Assembly: GCF_006715025.1 (NCBI RefSeq)
Contig: NZ_VFMK01000001.1
Location: 4,960,001-5,024,000, forward strand
From: Serratia fonticola
Lineage (GTDB): Bacteria; Pseudomonadota; Gammaproteobacteria; Enterobacterales; Enterobacteriaceae
Reading direction: 5' to 3'
DNA length: 64,000 nucleotides
Numbering within the stretch: position 1 is the stretch's first letter; each line of letters starts with the position of its first letter. The notes beneath the pieces are model-generated. The model worked only from the letters and a program-made list of their open reading frames with translations. It searched no databases and was not told where the DNA came from. A program made the translations under genes and the position numbers. Below are positions 45,209-53,903 of the stretch, in pieces.

Positions 45209-45910
45209 ATGAAAGTAGGCATCATCGGCGCAATGGAAGAAGAAGTCACCCTGCTGCGCGAGCAAATTGCAAACCGCCAGACCATTCAACGCGCGGGCTG
45301 TGAAATCTATACCGGCCAGATTAACGGCGTTGACGTCGCCCTGCTTAAATCCGGCATTGGCAAAGTGGCGGCGGCGCTGGGTACGACCTTGCTGCTGGAA
45401 CAGTGCCAACCCGATCTGGTGATCAATACCGGTTCTGCTGGTGGCCTGGCGCCGACGTTGAAAGTGGGTGACATTGTGGTGTCTGAAGAAGTGCGCTATC
45501 ACGACGCCGACGTCACCGCCTTTGGTTATGAGCCGGGTCAGATGGCCGGTTGCCCTGCTGCCTTTGTTGCCAACGATGCGTTGATTGCGCTGGCAGAAAG
45601 CTGCATCAAACAATTGAACCTGAACGCAGTGCGCGGCCTGATTTGCAGCGGTGATGCCTTCATTAACGGTGCAGAGCCGTTGGCGCGGATCCGTACAACC
45701 TTCCCAACCGTTGCTGCTGTTGAAATGGAAGCTGCCGCAATCGGCCACGTTTGCCATCAGTTCGGCACGCCATTTGTGGTGGTACGCGCGATTTCCGACG
45801 TCGCCGACAGTGAATCCCATATGAGCTTCGACGAGTTCCTGGCGGTAGCTGCCAAGCAGTCCTCGCTGATGGTCAATGCCATGCTGCAAGCCCTGGCCAA
45901 GCGCGGTTAA
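45209..45910 (+). CDS. mtn: 5'-methylthioadenosine/S-adenosylhomocysteine nucleosidase
   Basis: Hydrolyses MTA and SAH, recycling products of SAM-dependent reactions and making the precursor of autoinducer-2. ATG at 45209 (MKVGIIGAMEEEV) gives 233 residues (E. coli 232). The catalytic glutamate region is GAMEEEV and the catalytic aspartate is in VRAISDVADSES. The stop is one base before the btuF GTG, so mtn-btuF-yadS form an operon. Confidence 0.97.
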   Translation: MKVGIIGAMEEEVTLLREQIANRQTIQRAGCEIYTGQINGVDVALLKSGIGKVAAALGTTLLLEQCQPDLVINTGSAGGLAPTLKVGDIVVSEEVRYHDADVTAFGYEPGQMAGCPAAFVANDALIALAESCIKQLNLNAVRGLICSGDAFINGAEPLARIRTTFPTVAAVEMEAAAIGHVCHQFGTPFVVVRAISDVADSESHMSFDEFLAVAAKQSSLMVNAMLQALAKRG

Positions 45911-45911
45911 T

Positions 45912-46718
45912 GTGAAGCTGCGTCTGTGCGCCCTGCTGAGCTGGCTGATCCTGGGGATGCTGCTGCCTGCCAGCGCCGCCCAACGGGTGATCAGCCTGGC
46001 ACCGAGCACCACGGAGCTTGCCTACGCGGCCGGTATGGGGGATACCCTGCTGGCCGTCAGCGCTTACTCCGATTATCCCCCTGCCGCCAGGCAGCTGGAA
46101 CAGGTCGCCTCCTGGCAAGGGATCAACCTGGAACGGATCCTGGCGTTGAAACCCGACCTGGTTCTCGCCTGGCGTGGCGGTAATCCCCAGCGGGTATTGG
46201 ATCAGCTCGCCTCTTTCGGTATCCCGATTTTTTATGCAGATGCCAAGAATATTGACGAGATCGCCCAGTCGCTGGATGCGTTGGCGCAGTACAGCCCGCA
46301 TCCAGAACAGGCACATCAGGCCGCTGCCAGCCTCCGCCAACAGGTAGAGGAGCTGAAAACGCGCTATGCCAGCAATTCGCCAAGGCCAGTGCTGTTGCAG
46401 TTTGGCACCCAACCGCTGTTCACCAGTTCGGCGGCCACGTTACAAAGCCAGGTACTGGCCTTGTGCGGCGCAAAGAATATCTTTGCCGATAGCACCGTGC
46501 CTTGGCCGCAGGTAAGCCGTGAGCAGGTGCTGGTGCGTAAACCACAGGCCATCGTCATAAGCGGAAATGCCCAGCAGATCGCCAATGTGAAAGCCTTCTG
46601 GGGCCCGCAGCTGGACGTGCCGGTGATTGCACTTGAAGAAGATTGGTTTAACCGTGCCGGGCCACGCATCATGCTGGCGGCACAATCACTATGCGGTCAA
46701 TTGGCGGAGATCCATTGA
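45912..46718 (+). CDS. btuF: Vitamin B12 periplasmic binding protein
   Basis: Delivers cobalamin to the BtuCD importer. The start is GTG at 45912, giving 268 residues (E. coli 266); a signal peptide with hydrophobic core ALLSWLILGMLL ends at about PASA. The protein has two lobes of the class III binding-protein type; RVISLAPSTTELAYAAG is the family's opening segment. There is no lipobox. It overlaps yadS by one base (TGATG). Confidence 0.95.
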   Translation: MKLRLCALLSWLILGMLLPASAAQRVISLAPSTTELAYAAGMGDTLLAVSAYSDYPPAARQLEQVASWQGINLERILALKPDLVLAWRGGNPQRVLDQLASFGIPIFYADAKNIDEIAQSLDALAQYSPHPEQAHQAAASLRQQVEELKTRYASNSPRPVLLQFGTQPLFTSSAATLQSQVLALCGAKNIFADSTVPWPQVSREQVLVRKPQAIVISGNAQQIANVKAFWGPQLDVPVIALEEDWFNRAGPRIMLAAQSLCGQLAEIH

Positions 46719-47329
46719 TGGTATTTTGGCTGGATATTCTTGGTACTGCGGTGTTTGCCATTTCCGGCGTGTTGCTGGCAGGCAAATTACGGATGGATCC
46801 CTTTGGCGTATTGGTACTGGGGGTAGTGACTGCGGTAGGCGGCGGGACTATCCGTGATATGGCGCTCGCCAACGGCCCGGTATTCTGGGTAAAGGATCCC
46901 ACCGATCTGGTGGTGGCGATGATCACCTGTGTGCTGACGCTACTGCTGGTGCGCAAACCGCGTCGCTTACCGAAATGGATCCTGCCGGTGCTGGATGCCA
47001 TCGGGCTGGCGGTATTCGTGGGGATCGGCGTCAATAAGGCGTTCGCTGCGGGCAGTGGCCCTTTGGTAGCAGTCTGTATGGGAGTGATCACCGGTGTCGG
47101 TGGCGGGATCATTCGCGATGTGCTGGCCCGTGAGATCCCAATGATTCTGCGTACGGAAATTTACGCTACCGCCTGCATTATTGGTGGCGCAGTCCATGTC
47201 ACCGCGTTCTACACCTTTGACTTGCCGCTGCAACAGGCCATGATGCTGGGTATGCTGATCACTTTGGGCATCCGCCTGGCCGCCATACGTTGGCACTTGA
47301 AATTACCGGCTTTTATTCTCGAACAGTAA
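46718..47329 (+). CDS. yadS: YadS-like TRIC-family membrane protein
   Basis: A 203-residue protein with six or seven membrane helices and two similar halves, each with a glycine motif: AVGGGTIRDMAL near residue 45 and GVGGGIIRDVLA near 130. This is the UPF0126/TRIC family; proposed functions include cation channel and glycine transport, and the role in enterobacteria is unsettled. ATG at 46718 overlaps the btuF stop. Closely similar to E. coli YadS. Confidence 0.92.
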   Translation: MVFWLDILGTAVFAISGVLLAGKLRMDPFGVLVLGVVTAVGGGTIRDMALANGPVFWVKDPTDLVVAMITCVLTLLLVRKPRRLPKWILPVLDAIGLAVFVGIGVNKAFAAGSGPLVAVCMGVITGVGGGIIRDVLAREIPMILRTEIYATACIIGGAVHVTAFYTFDLPLQQAMMLGMLITLGIRLAAIRWHLKLPAFILEQ

Positions 47330-47333
47330 CACA

Positions 47334-47359
47334 AAACTCTGCCGGTTCTGGCGGAGTTT
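47334..47359 (+). terminator. Terminator of the mtn-btuF-yadS operon
   Basis: AAACTCTGCC and GGCGGAGTTT form a 10-bp stem with one G-T pair and a 6-base loop, four bases after the yadS stop. The stem ends in a short run of T. Confidence 0.75.
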
Positions 47360-47549
47360 ACCCTCCAAAAACGGAATATTCGACTAATATATCGCCAATG
47401 TGATACTATTTTGAGCTGAGGAAATGCGGTCAGGTAATGTAATACTCTCATTAACGCCTCGTTAATTATTCCCCCGCACCGTTAAGTTTTTGGTTAATTT
47501 TGCCGATAGGCCATGTTGTTATGGCTTACGGACAGGTATTGCTTAAATA

Positions 47550-47786
47550 ATGATAAAGATGCTTTTGCTATCCAGTACGTTGCTGTTCAGCGGCTGGACG
47601 ATGGCCGGGAACACCAGCGGCCAGATAAGTGCCAGTCTGACACTGTTCAGAACCTGTAGTGTCAATACGACCGGCAGCGAACCCCAGATAGAATGCGACA
47701 ACGGCGCGGCCTTACAGCCCAAAGTGAGCCGTAGCAAATTGGTGGAAAACGATCGGGAAAGTGAAGTGATCACCGTGGAATGGTGA
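47550..47786 (+). CDS. Small exported protein, possibly related to spore-coat-U/pilin domains
   Basis: A 78-residue open frame with a credible signal peptide (MIKMLLLSSTLLFSGWTMA, then GNTSG). The mature part has two cysteines, in RTCSVN and IECDNG, that could form a disulfide, and the spacing recalls the start of SCPU-type fimbrial domains, but it is much shorter than a whole domain. It follows a 220-bp gap and ends just before a terminator. The ribosome-binding site is weak. I do not recognise a specific family; it may be a genuine small periplasmic protein or a truncated gene. Confidence 0.55.
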   Translation: MIKMLLLSSTLLFSGWTMAGNTSGQISASLTLFRTCSVNTTGSEPQIECDNGAALQPKVSRSKLVENDRESEVITVEW

Positions 47787-47800
47787 CTAATGAGCACAAA

Positions 47801-47833
47801 AAAACCCGCAAACCTGGCTGGCTAGCGGGTTTT
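47801..47833. terminator. Bidirectional terminator between the small protein gene and erpA
   Basis: AAAACCCGC and GCGGGTTTT form a perfect 9-bp stem, with A on the left and T on the right. It ends erpA on the minus strand and the small exported-protein gene on the plus strand. Confidence 0.85.
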
Positions 47834-47848
47834 CTGGCAGAAATGGCA

Positions 47849-48193
47849 TCAGATACTGAATGAGGAACCACAGCCGCAGGTGGTTTTGGCATTCGGGTTT
47901 GTCACCACAAAGCGCGAACCTTCCAAGCCTTCGGTATAATCTACCGAACCGCCCACCAGATACTGCAAGCTCATAGGATCAACCACCAGCGCTACGCCTT
48001 GCTTCTCAATGGTCATATCACCTTCGTTGATCTTGTCGTCAAAAGTGAAGCCGTACTGGAATCCACTGCAGCCACCACCGGTAATATAAACCCGCAGCTT
48101 CAGATCTGGATTGTCTTCATCAGCAATCAGGACTTTCACCTTGTTTGCCGCTGCCTCGGTAAATTGCAGGGGCAGTGCTGTTTCATCACTCAT
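47849..48193 (-). CDS. erpA: A-type iron-sulfur cluster insertion protein
   Basis: Delivers Fe-S clusters to target proteins, including isoprenoid-synthesis enzymes. ATG at 48193 (MSDETALPLQF) gives 114 residues as in E. coli and near identity. The three cluster cysteines are in GGGCSGFQYG and the terminal CGCGSSFSI. It is between clcA and yadS, as in E. coli. Confidence 0.97.
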   Translation of the reverse strand: MSDETALPLQFTEAAANKVKVLIADEDNPDLKLRVYITGGGCSGFQYGFTFDDKINEGDMTIEKQGVALVVDPMSLQYLVGGSVDYTEGLEGSRFVVTNPNAKTTCGCGSSFSI

Positions 48194-48282
48194 ACTCTTT
48201 ACTCCCAACATTGTTCCGCATCAGGGTGCTTTAACGGTGACCTGATTAATAGCGATGATTATCTATTACCTGAGTGTTGCGT

Positions 48283-49710
48283 TCAAGTATTCACCGCATT
48301 TGTTGTATTTTCTTTACCTGTTTTCTCAGCCTGTTCTTGCTGCTGCTTTTGTAATGTGCGAGCTAACAGGGAAGAATACAATGGCTTACCCCCCAGGAAC
48401 TGCGCGACCAAGGTTGCGCCCAGGCAAGTGATAATCATTGGCAAAATCAACTGGTAGTTGTCGGTCATTTCCAACACCAACACGATCCCGGTTAATGGCG
48501 CACGCACGGTAGCGGCAAACAGCGCCCCCATGCCAGCAATGGCAAAGGTCCCGGCCTCAATGCCGTACTGCGGGAACAAATAAGCCCCCGCCAGGCCAAA
48601 GGCGGTACCGAGTAGCGTCCCCAGCGCCAGCATGGGGGCAAAAATTCCCCCTGGCGCGCCCGAGCCAAAACACAATAGCGTCGTTACCACTCGCGCAATG
48701 AAGATGAATAACAACATCCCCACGGTGTAATTGCCCACGGCAGCTATTGGGATCAAGGCAAATCCGCCCCCCGCCGCTTCGGGTTGAATCAACCCCAGAA
48801 CCCCACATACGCCGCCTAGCAGGCCACCAATCAGCAGGATCTTACGCAGATTGCCGCCGTGAATACGGGCAAACATATCCTGTGTGCGGAACACCAGGGT
48901 ATTAAACATCACACCCACGGCTCCAAATACCACCCCCAGCACCAGATAAAGCCACAGCGTATTCAGCGGTGCCGAAGCCAGCTTGCCCACTTCAATGACC
49001 GAATGTTCACCATTGAAGATGCGAAAAACAATGCTCGACATGATCACGCCGATAAACACGGCCTTAATGGAGATCAGGTTATAACGAAACTGCGGGCGCA
49101 TCTCTTCAATGATAAACAAGATCCCGGCCAGCGGTGCGTTAAACGCGGCAGAAAGCCCCGCAGCAGCACCGGTAGCCAACATGGAATGGCGCGCTTCGGC
49201 GCTGCGCAGGCGGAAAATATCCAACACCATGCGCCCCACGTTAGCCCCCATCTGCACCGTTGGCCCCTCGCGCCCCAGCACCATACCGGCGCCTAATGTG
49301 CCCATGCCGCCAATAAATTTCACCGGGATCACTCGCCACCAGCGTACCGGTCGTAATTCTTCCAGAGCCCCTTCAATCTCCGGGATCCCCGAGCCCCCTG
49401 CCTCTGGCGCAAAACGCCTGACCAGGTAGTAACCGACAATCGCCAGAGCGCCTGAAAAAACAAACGCCAGCGGCCACACCAGGATCCAGGAATTTGCCAC
49501 ATAGGCCAAACCGGACAGCCGCTGCTGCTGAACCCAATCCACCGCTTTCTCAAAAGCTACGCCTAATAATCCCGCCAACGTTCCCACCACCGCTGCCATG
49601 ATAAGAATGGCGACTGGCGTTTTATCCTGGCGAATAAACTGACGAACCTTGTCGCTACGCTTCAGGCGCAGGCCTGAAGCCACAGGAGTCTGCTGCTGTA
49701 ATTCAGTCAT
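48283..49710 (-). CDS. clcA: H+/Cl- exchange transporter
   Basis: Antiporter exchanging two chloride for one proton, used in acid resistance. ATG at 49710 (MTELQQQTPV) gives 475 residues (E. coli 473). Selectivity motifs GSGIPEIEG, GREGPTVQ (gating glutamate) and GGIFAPMLALG, and the internal proton glutamate in IIEEMRPQF, are intact. The 253-bp gap to hemL has no gene and carries a short ERIC-like end (GGTAACAACGTTGCAGCC, from 49849). Confidence 0.96.
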   Translation of the reverse strand: MTELQQQTPVASGLRLKRSDKVRQFIRQDKTPVAILIMAAVVGTLAGLLGVAFEKAVDWVQQQRLSGLAYVANSWILVWPLAFVFSGALAIVGYYLVRRFAPEAGGSGIPEIEGALEELRPVRWWRVIPVKFIGGMGTLGAGMVLGREGPTVQMGANVGRMVLDIFRLRSAEARHSMLATGAAAGLSAAFNAPLAGILFIIEEMRPQFRYNLISIKAVFIGVIMSSIVFRIFNGEHSVIEVGKLASAPLNTLWLYLVLGVVFGAVGVMFNTLVFRTQDMFARIHGGNLRKILLIGGLLGGVCGVLGLIQPEAAGGGFALIPIAAVGNYTVGMLLFIFIARVVTTLLCFGSGAPGGIFAPMLALGTLLGTAFGLAGAYLFPQYGIEAGTFAIAGMGALFAATVRAPLTGIVLVLEMTDNYQLILPMIITCLGATLVAQFLGGKPLYSSLLARTLQKQQQEQAEKTGKENTTNAVNT

Positions 49711-49963
49711 AATGGGTAATTTTATTGAGATGAGAAACCATACCAATTGCGAAGTGGGCTATTCTAGCTCAGTCGTTGCCTCATCGCCTTGGTTAAATCA
49801 CCCTGTGGATTTCAACGGATGTCGCTGGCTTCTGAATCATCGCGCACAGGTAACAACGTTGCAGCCTGAAAAAAGGTATCTGCCGGTGAACGTTTGATCT
49901 CTTCGTACTCTCCTCTAGAATAGCGCAGTCAAATCATTCAAATGCAAACCCAGGAGCCGGTTT

Positions 49964-51253
49964 ATGAGCTTACACAGTAAGTCCGAAAGTCTGTACGCCC
50001 AGGCGCAACAGTTGATCCCAGGCGGAGTTAACTCCCCAGTGCGTGCATTCACCGGTGTAGGCGGCACACCACTGTTTATCGAACGTGCCGATGGCGCCTA
50101 TCTGTTTGATGCCGATGGTAAAGCCTATATTGATTATGTGGGCTCCTGGGGCCCAATGGTGCTTGGCCATAACCACCCGGCGATCCGCAACGCGGTGATC
50201 GAAGCGGCACAGCGTGGTCTGAGCTTCGGCGCGCCAACCGAGATGGAAGTCAAAATGGCGCAGTTGGTCACAGACCTGGTGCCGACCATGGATATGGTGC
50301 GCATGGTAAACTCAGGCACCGAAGCCACCATGAGTGCGATTCGTCTGGCGCGTGGTTACACCAACCGTGACAAAATCATCAAGTTTGAAGGGTGTTACCA
50401 CGGCCACGCCGACTGCTTACTGGTTAAAGCCGGTTCTGGTGCGCTGACGCTGGGCCAGCCAAACTCACCAGGCGTGCCCGCAGACTTTGCCAAACATACG
50501 CTGACCTGTACTTATAACGATCTCGATTCGGTACGCAACGCGTTCGAACAATACCCTTCCGAGATCGCTTGTATCATCGTTGAGCCAGTGGCTGGCAACA
50601 TGAACTGTATTCCGCCACTGCCAGAGTTTCTACCTGGCCTGCGTGCCCTGTGCGACAAGTACGGCGCATTGCTGATCATTGATGAGGTCATGACCGGTTT
50701 CCGCGTCGCTCTGGCTGGAGCGCAATCCTATTACGATGTGGTGCCAGACCTGACCTGCCTGGGTAAAATCATCGGTGGTGGTATGCCAGTAGGCGCCTTT
50801 GGTGGGCGTCGTGAGGTGATGGCTGCGCTGGCCCCTACCGGTCCTGTCTATCAGGCGGGAACCCTGTCCGGTAACCCGATTGCCATGGCGGCAGGTTACG
50901 CCTGTCTGACAGAAGTGTCACAAGTGGGCATTCATCAGACGCTGACCGACCTGACCGACAAGCTGGCAGCAGGGCTGCTGGCCGCGGCAAAAGAGGAGGA
51001 TATTCCGTTTGTTGTCAACCATGTCGGCGGCATGTTCGGTCTGTTCTTTACCGATGCCACCAGCGTCACCTGCTATCAGGACGTGATGAAATGCGATGTC
51101 GAACGCTTTAAGCGTTTCTTCCATCTGATGCTGGATGAGGGCGTTTATCTGGCCCCTTCTGCATTCGAAGCCGGGTTCATGTCGGTTGCACACAGTGACG
51201 AAGACATCCAGCGTACCGTAGACGCTGCGCGCCGCTGCTTCGCAAAACTGTAA
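49964..51253 (+). CDS. hemL: Glutamate-1-semialdehyde 2,1-aminomutase
   Basis: Converts glutamate-1-semialdehyde to 5-aminolevulinate, the tetrapyrrole precursor, using pyridoxal phosphate. It has 429 residues (E. coli 426). The PLP lysine is in CLGKIIGGGMPVGAFGG, and FEGCYHGHAD and DEVMTGFR are typical of class III aminotransferases. It has AGGAG before the ATG and a strong terminator after the stop. Confidence 0.98.
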   Translation: MSLHSKSESLYAQAQQLIPGGVNSPVRAFTGVGGTPLFIERADGAYLFDADGKAYIDYVGSWGPMVLGHNHPAIRNAVIEAAQRGLSFGAPTEMEVKMAQLVTDLVPTMDMVRMVNSGTEATMSAIRLARGYTNRDKIIKFEGCYHGHADCLLVKAGSGALTLGQPNSPGVPADFAKHTLTCTYNDLDSVRNAFEQYPSEIACIIVEPVAGNMNCIPPLPEFLPGLRALCDKYGALLIIDEVMTGFRVALAGAQSYYDVVPDLTCLGKIIGGGMPVGAFGGRREVMAALAPTGPVYQAGTLSGNPIAMAAGYACLTEVSQVGIHQTLTDLTDKLAAGLLAAAKEEDIPFVVNHVGGMFGLFFTDATSVTCYQDVMKCDVERFKRFFHLMLDEGVYLAPSAFEAGFMSVAHSDEDIQRTVDAARRCFAKL

Positions 51254-51260
51254 TCACTTC

Positions 51261-51285
51261 GCGGGCGCGTCGGCGCCCGCTTTTT
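51261..51285 (+). terminator. Rho-independent terminator of hemL
   Basis: GCGGGCGC, GTCG and GCGCCCGC form a perfect 8-bp GC stem followed by five T, seven bases after the hemL stop. Confidence 0.92.
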
Positions 51286-51382
51286 ATACCATAGCAGGGT
51301 TGTTGGCTGCCTTGAGCTATTCGGCCCATCCATGAAACTCATCCCACCGGGGTCGCTTTGGCTTGTCGAGTTCGGCTTTGAC

Positions 51383-51434
51383 TTTCGTATGTTTCGTTAA
51401 TTTCGTTTGTTGCGATTTTCGTTTATTTCGTATA
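51383..51434 (+). promoter_or_regulatory. 9-bp direct-repeat array upstream of the antitoxin gene
   Basis: Five 9-bp units start TTTCGT at 51383, 51392, 51401, 51417 and 51426; a degenerate 7-base unit (TTGCGAT) fills 51410-51416. The array is in AT-rich DNA about 90-140 bp before the antitoxin ATG. A TATAGT at 51431-51436, with TTGTTG 18 bp upstream at 51407-51412, could be the promoter within the array. The regular spacing suggests an operator for cooperative binding, probably by the HTH antitoxin. Confidence 0.7.
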
Positions 51435-51525
51435 GTATGTTTATTGCAATACATTGTAATCACTAAAATCAAGACAATAAAGATAATCATAATCAAATCA
51501 ATCATATAAATTGGAATAAACGAAA

Positions 51526-51987
51526 ATGACAAACTCAATTCTTGATAGCCTGAGCCTTCCGGCTCCAGGGGAGATTGAGGCAGCTGTACGTGGACAAAGG
51601 GAGCTTGCTGCCTATCTCTCCACTAAGATGGAAACACAAAAAATCTCGATTCAGGACGCAGATAACAACACTCACCAAATCGAATTGCCGACGTCTTCAC
51701 TGATGCTGCTGATGTCGATTTTAGGCGAGTTGGCCGTGGGTAACGCAGTTCAGGTTGTTCCTGTGCATGCTGAATTAACAACGCAGGAAGCGGCCAACAT
51801 TCTGAATGTTTCACGTCCTCATATGGTGAAACTCTTGGAAGATGGGAAGCTACCTTTTCATAAAACCGGTCGCCACCGCCGCGTGCTTTTCGCTGATCTG
51901 ATGAGTTATAAACACCAACGGAATAATGAAAGCAGCAGAGCCATGCAGGAGTTGGCAGACCATAGTCAGGAGCTCGAACTTTACTAA
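51526..51987 (+). CDS. Helix-turn-helix antitoxin/regulator of a PIN-toxin pair
   Basis: A 153-residue protein. The second half (about 84-130) is an excisionase/MerR-like helix-turn-helix, with TTQEAANILNVSRPHMVKLL and GRHRRVLFADL. The first 80 residues have no motif I recognise. Its stop overlaps the ATG of the PIN-domain gene (TAATG), the usual layout of a type II toxin-antitoxin operon, antitoxin first. It probably neutralises the toxin and represses the operon through the upstream 9-bp repeats. The function is inferred from domain and context. Confidence 0.85.
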   Translation: MTNSILDSLSLPAPGEIEAAVRGQRELAAYLSTKMETQKISIQDADNNTHQIELPTSSLMLLMSILGELAVGNAVQVVPVHAELTTQEAANILNVSRPHMVKLLEDGKLPFHKTGRHRRVLFADLMSYKHQRNNESSRAMQELADHSQELELY

Positions 51988-52562
51988 TGATTCATACACC
52001 TTATCCCGTAGTGTTAGATGCTTGCGTAATCTATCCATCTCTCCTACGGGATCTCTTAATCCGTTTGGGACTAAAGGGGTTATATCAGCCTAAATGGACG
52101 GCCCTCATTGAGGATGAATGGCAGCGCAATCTACTGGCAAATAGGCCTGATCTAACCCAGGCAAAGATCTCGCGAACAAGCGAGCTAATGAACGAGGCGG
52201 TTCCTGATGCGATGGTTACAGGGTTTGAGCCGCTTATTCCAAGCATCACTCTCCCGGATCCTGATGATCGGCATGTGGTAGCTGCTGCCGTTCGCAGTAA
52301 TGCCGAAATCATCGTTACAGCTAACCTGAAAGATTTTCCCCAGGGAGCGCTCGATAACTTCGGTATTGAAGCATTACACCCGGATGACTTCATTACAGAC
52401 CTGTTCGATTTGAACCGGGCGCTTGTGTTATCTGCGGTAAGCGAGCAACGTCGCTGCATGAAAAAGCCGCCCAAATCAGTCGATGAGTACCTTGATGCAC
52501 TACTCCGGCAGGGCTTACCACACACAGTAAAAGAATTAAGTAAGTTCCACGCTCTCATTTAG
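51987..52562 (+). CDS. PIN-domain ribonuclease toxin (VapC-like, PIN_3 type)
   Basis: A 191-residue protein with a PIN nuclease domain in its first 130 residues. Likely metal-binding acids are D11 (VVLDACV), E44 (IEDEWQ), D93/D94 (DPDDRHVVAAA) and D116 (ANLKDFP). It is longer than classical VapC (about 130 residues), with a C-terminal extension of about 60 residues. It is translated after the HTH protein with a one-base overlap, so toxicity and neutralisation are expected but not shown. The pair sits in a small insert between hemL and ampE. Confidence 0.87.
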   Translation: MIHTPYPVVLDACVIYPSLLRDLLIRLGLKGLYQPKWTALIEDEWQRNLLANRPDLTQAKISRTSELMNEAVPDAMVTGFEPLIPSITLPDPDDRHVVAAAVRSNAEIIVTANLKDFPQGALDNFGIEALHPDDFITDLFDLNRALVLSAVSEQRRCMKKPPKSVDEYLDALLRQGLPHTVKELSKFHALI

Positions 52563-52569
52563 TCCGCTT

Positions 52570-52592
52570 AGTGGCCGGCCATCACGGCCACT
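52570..52592 (+). terminator. Hairpin after the PIN toxin gene
   Basis: AGTGGCC and GGCCACT form a perfect 7-bp stem around a 9-base loop, eight bases after the stop. No T run follows. Confidence 0.6.
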
Positions 52593-52935
52593 GGCTACCC
52601 TTCCAGCTTAGGCTCTTCGTCAAAGAGATGACTCTAGATTGCGTTCGACTCTTATTACGTCGCCTAACTGGTTAGCCGACCAAAGTCGAACCAGAAGCGC
52701 TCCCTATATGATATGCGCGCCCCAAAAGAGTCCGCTCGGAGTTCAGAAACTATCCTACGCTAAGAGTTTTGAGCTTAACGGATGATCCCGTTCCATTGAG
52801 CGTCAGCTCCCTTAACTGGCGATCATCAATATACCGCCAGTTTTCTGAATGCCATATTGCGGCATGGAGGCACCAACAGGTATTGAATATGACTCTTTGT
52901 GAATGACGCCGGTTACAAATCTATAGGGTATACCA
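52593..52935. other. Gene-free stretch between the toxin-antitoxin pair and ampE
   Basis: About 340 bp with stops in all frames and no recognisable repeat, tRNA or attachment site. It may be the decayed edge of an insertion or deletion that brought hemL and ampE close together. Confidence 0.5.
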
Positions 52936-53790
52936 TCACAGTAACGTGCCGTAGATGGTCAGCAACGCCACCACAACCACAATAATCAGTGTCACCTTAC
53001 GCGCCAGCAAAACCGCCGCGCGCGGTGTCTGTACCGGATCCTGATGCGGATCGCGAGCCAGAGAGAACTGTGCCAAACGCGTCAACACCTGATATTGCGA
53101 GCTATGGCGATCGCCCAAGGATGCAAACCATGCGGGTAATGCCCGTTCACCATGCCCGAGCAGCGCATAGGCCACCCCAGCGAGGCGGACCGGGATCCAG
53201 TCAAGCCAGTTCAGCAAGAAATCGATCCCCGTCTGAGAACGTTCCAGTGGCGAATGATGGCGCGCCAACCAGGTTTGGTAAGCCCGTAGAAAAGCATAAC
53301 CTGCCAAGGCTACCGGCCCATATGGTCCACATACCGTAAACCAGAACAGCGGAGCCAGATAGTAACGGTAGTTAGTCCACAACAAGGCGTTTTGCAATTC
53401 ACGCAAACGCTCTTCTTCACTGCACTCCACCGGCAGGCCATGAATCAATGCCAGCTCTTCCGCCATCTGATCGCTGGCATGGGTATCCCCCTGCCGCGCC
53501 GCCTTCAAATAGGCTCGATAATGTTTGCGTTTGATCCCGGCCCCCACGCACAGCAGGCCAATCACAATCCACAACAGCAATACAATGACACCAAAGAACA
53601 GACCTTGCGACAACCACAGGATGCCCCACACGATACCCATCCAGGCCAGGGCCATTACCAACGTCTGCATCAGGGAAAAGCGATGCAGGTGCCTGAACAC
53701 CAGTTCAAGGCGATGATCCAGTTGCCAGTGTTCACCCAGTTTAAACAGACGTTCCCACGCCAAAACCAGTAGTAACGTAAACAGCGTCAT
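52936..53790 (-). CDS. ampE: AmpE inner membrane protein
   Basis: A 284-residue membrane protein with about four helices, the same length as E. coli AmpE. It is implicated, with AmpD, in signalling to beta-lactamase induction, though its own activity is unclear. ATG at 53790 (MTLFTLLLVLAWERLF), preceded by GGGAGAGG, matches the E. coli start. In other enterobacteria ampD lies immediately upstream in the same operon; here only 113 bp separate ampE from the divergent nadC, so ampD is missing and ampE must have its own promoter. Confidence 0.95.
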   Translation of the reverse strand: MTLFTLLLVLAWERLFKLGEHWQLDHRLELVFRHLHRFSLMQTLVMALAWMGIVWGILWLSQGLFFGVIVLLLWIVIGLLCVGAGIKRKHYRAYLKAARQGDTHASDQMAEELALIHGLPVECSEEERLRELQNALLWTNYRYYLAPLFWFTVCGPYGPVALAGYAFLRAYQTWLARHHSPLERSQTGIDFLLNWLDWIPVRLAGVAYALLGHGERALPAWFASLGDRHSSQYQVLTRLAQFSLARDPHQDPVQTPRAAVLLARKVTLIIVVVVALLTIYGTLL

Positions 53791-53903
53791 CAGTTCATCC
53801 TCTCCCTTTGTCTTTTCCCCAACATAGCGCTTACGGTGGTACTTATTCCAGCAACAGAGTAGCATGAACGCTCATGATTCTTCTGCCCATTTCGGAGTTT
53901 TCT

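Noticed and set aside
45203..46012. 269-codon minus-strand open frame opposite mtn
   Set aside because: Antisense to the intact mtn gene and the btuF start.
51254..52935. Integrated phage or genomic island with attachment sites around the toxin-antitoxin pair
   Set aside because: No integrase, no tRNA gene and no direct repeat bounding the segment were found.
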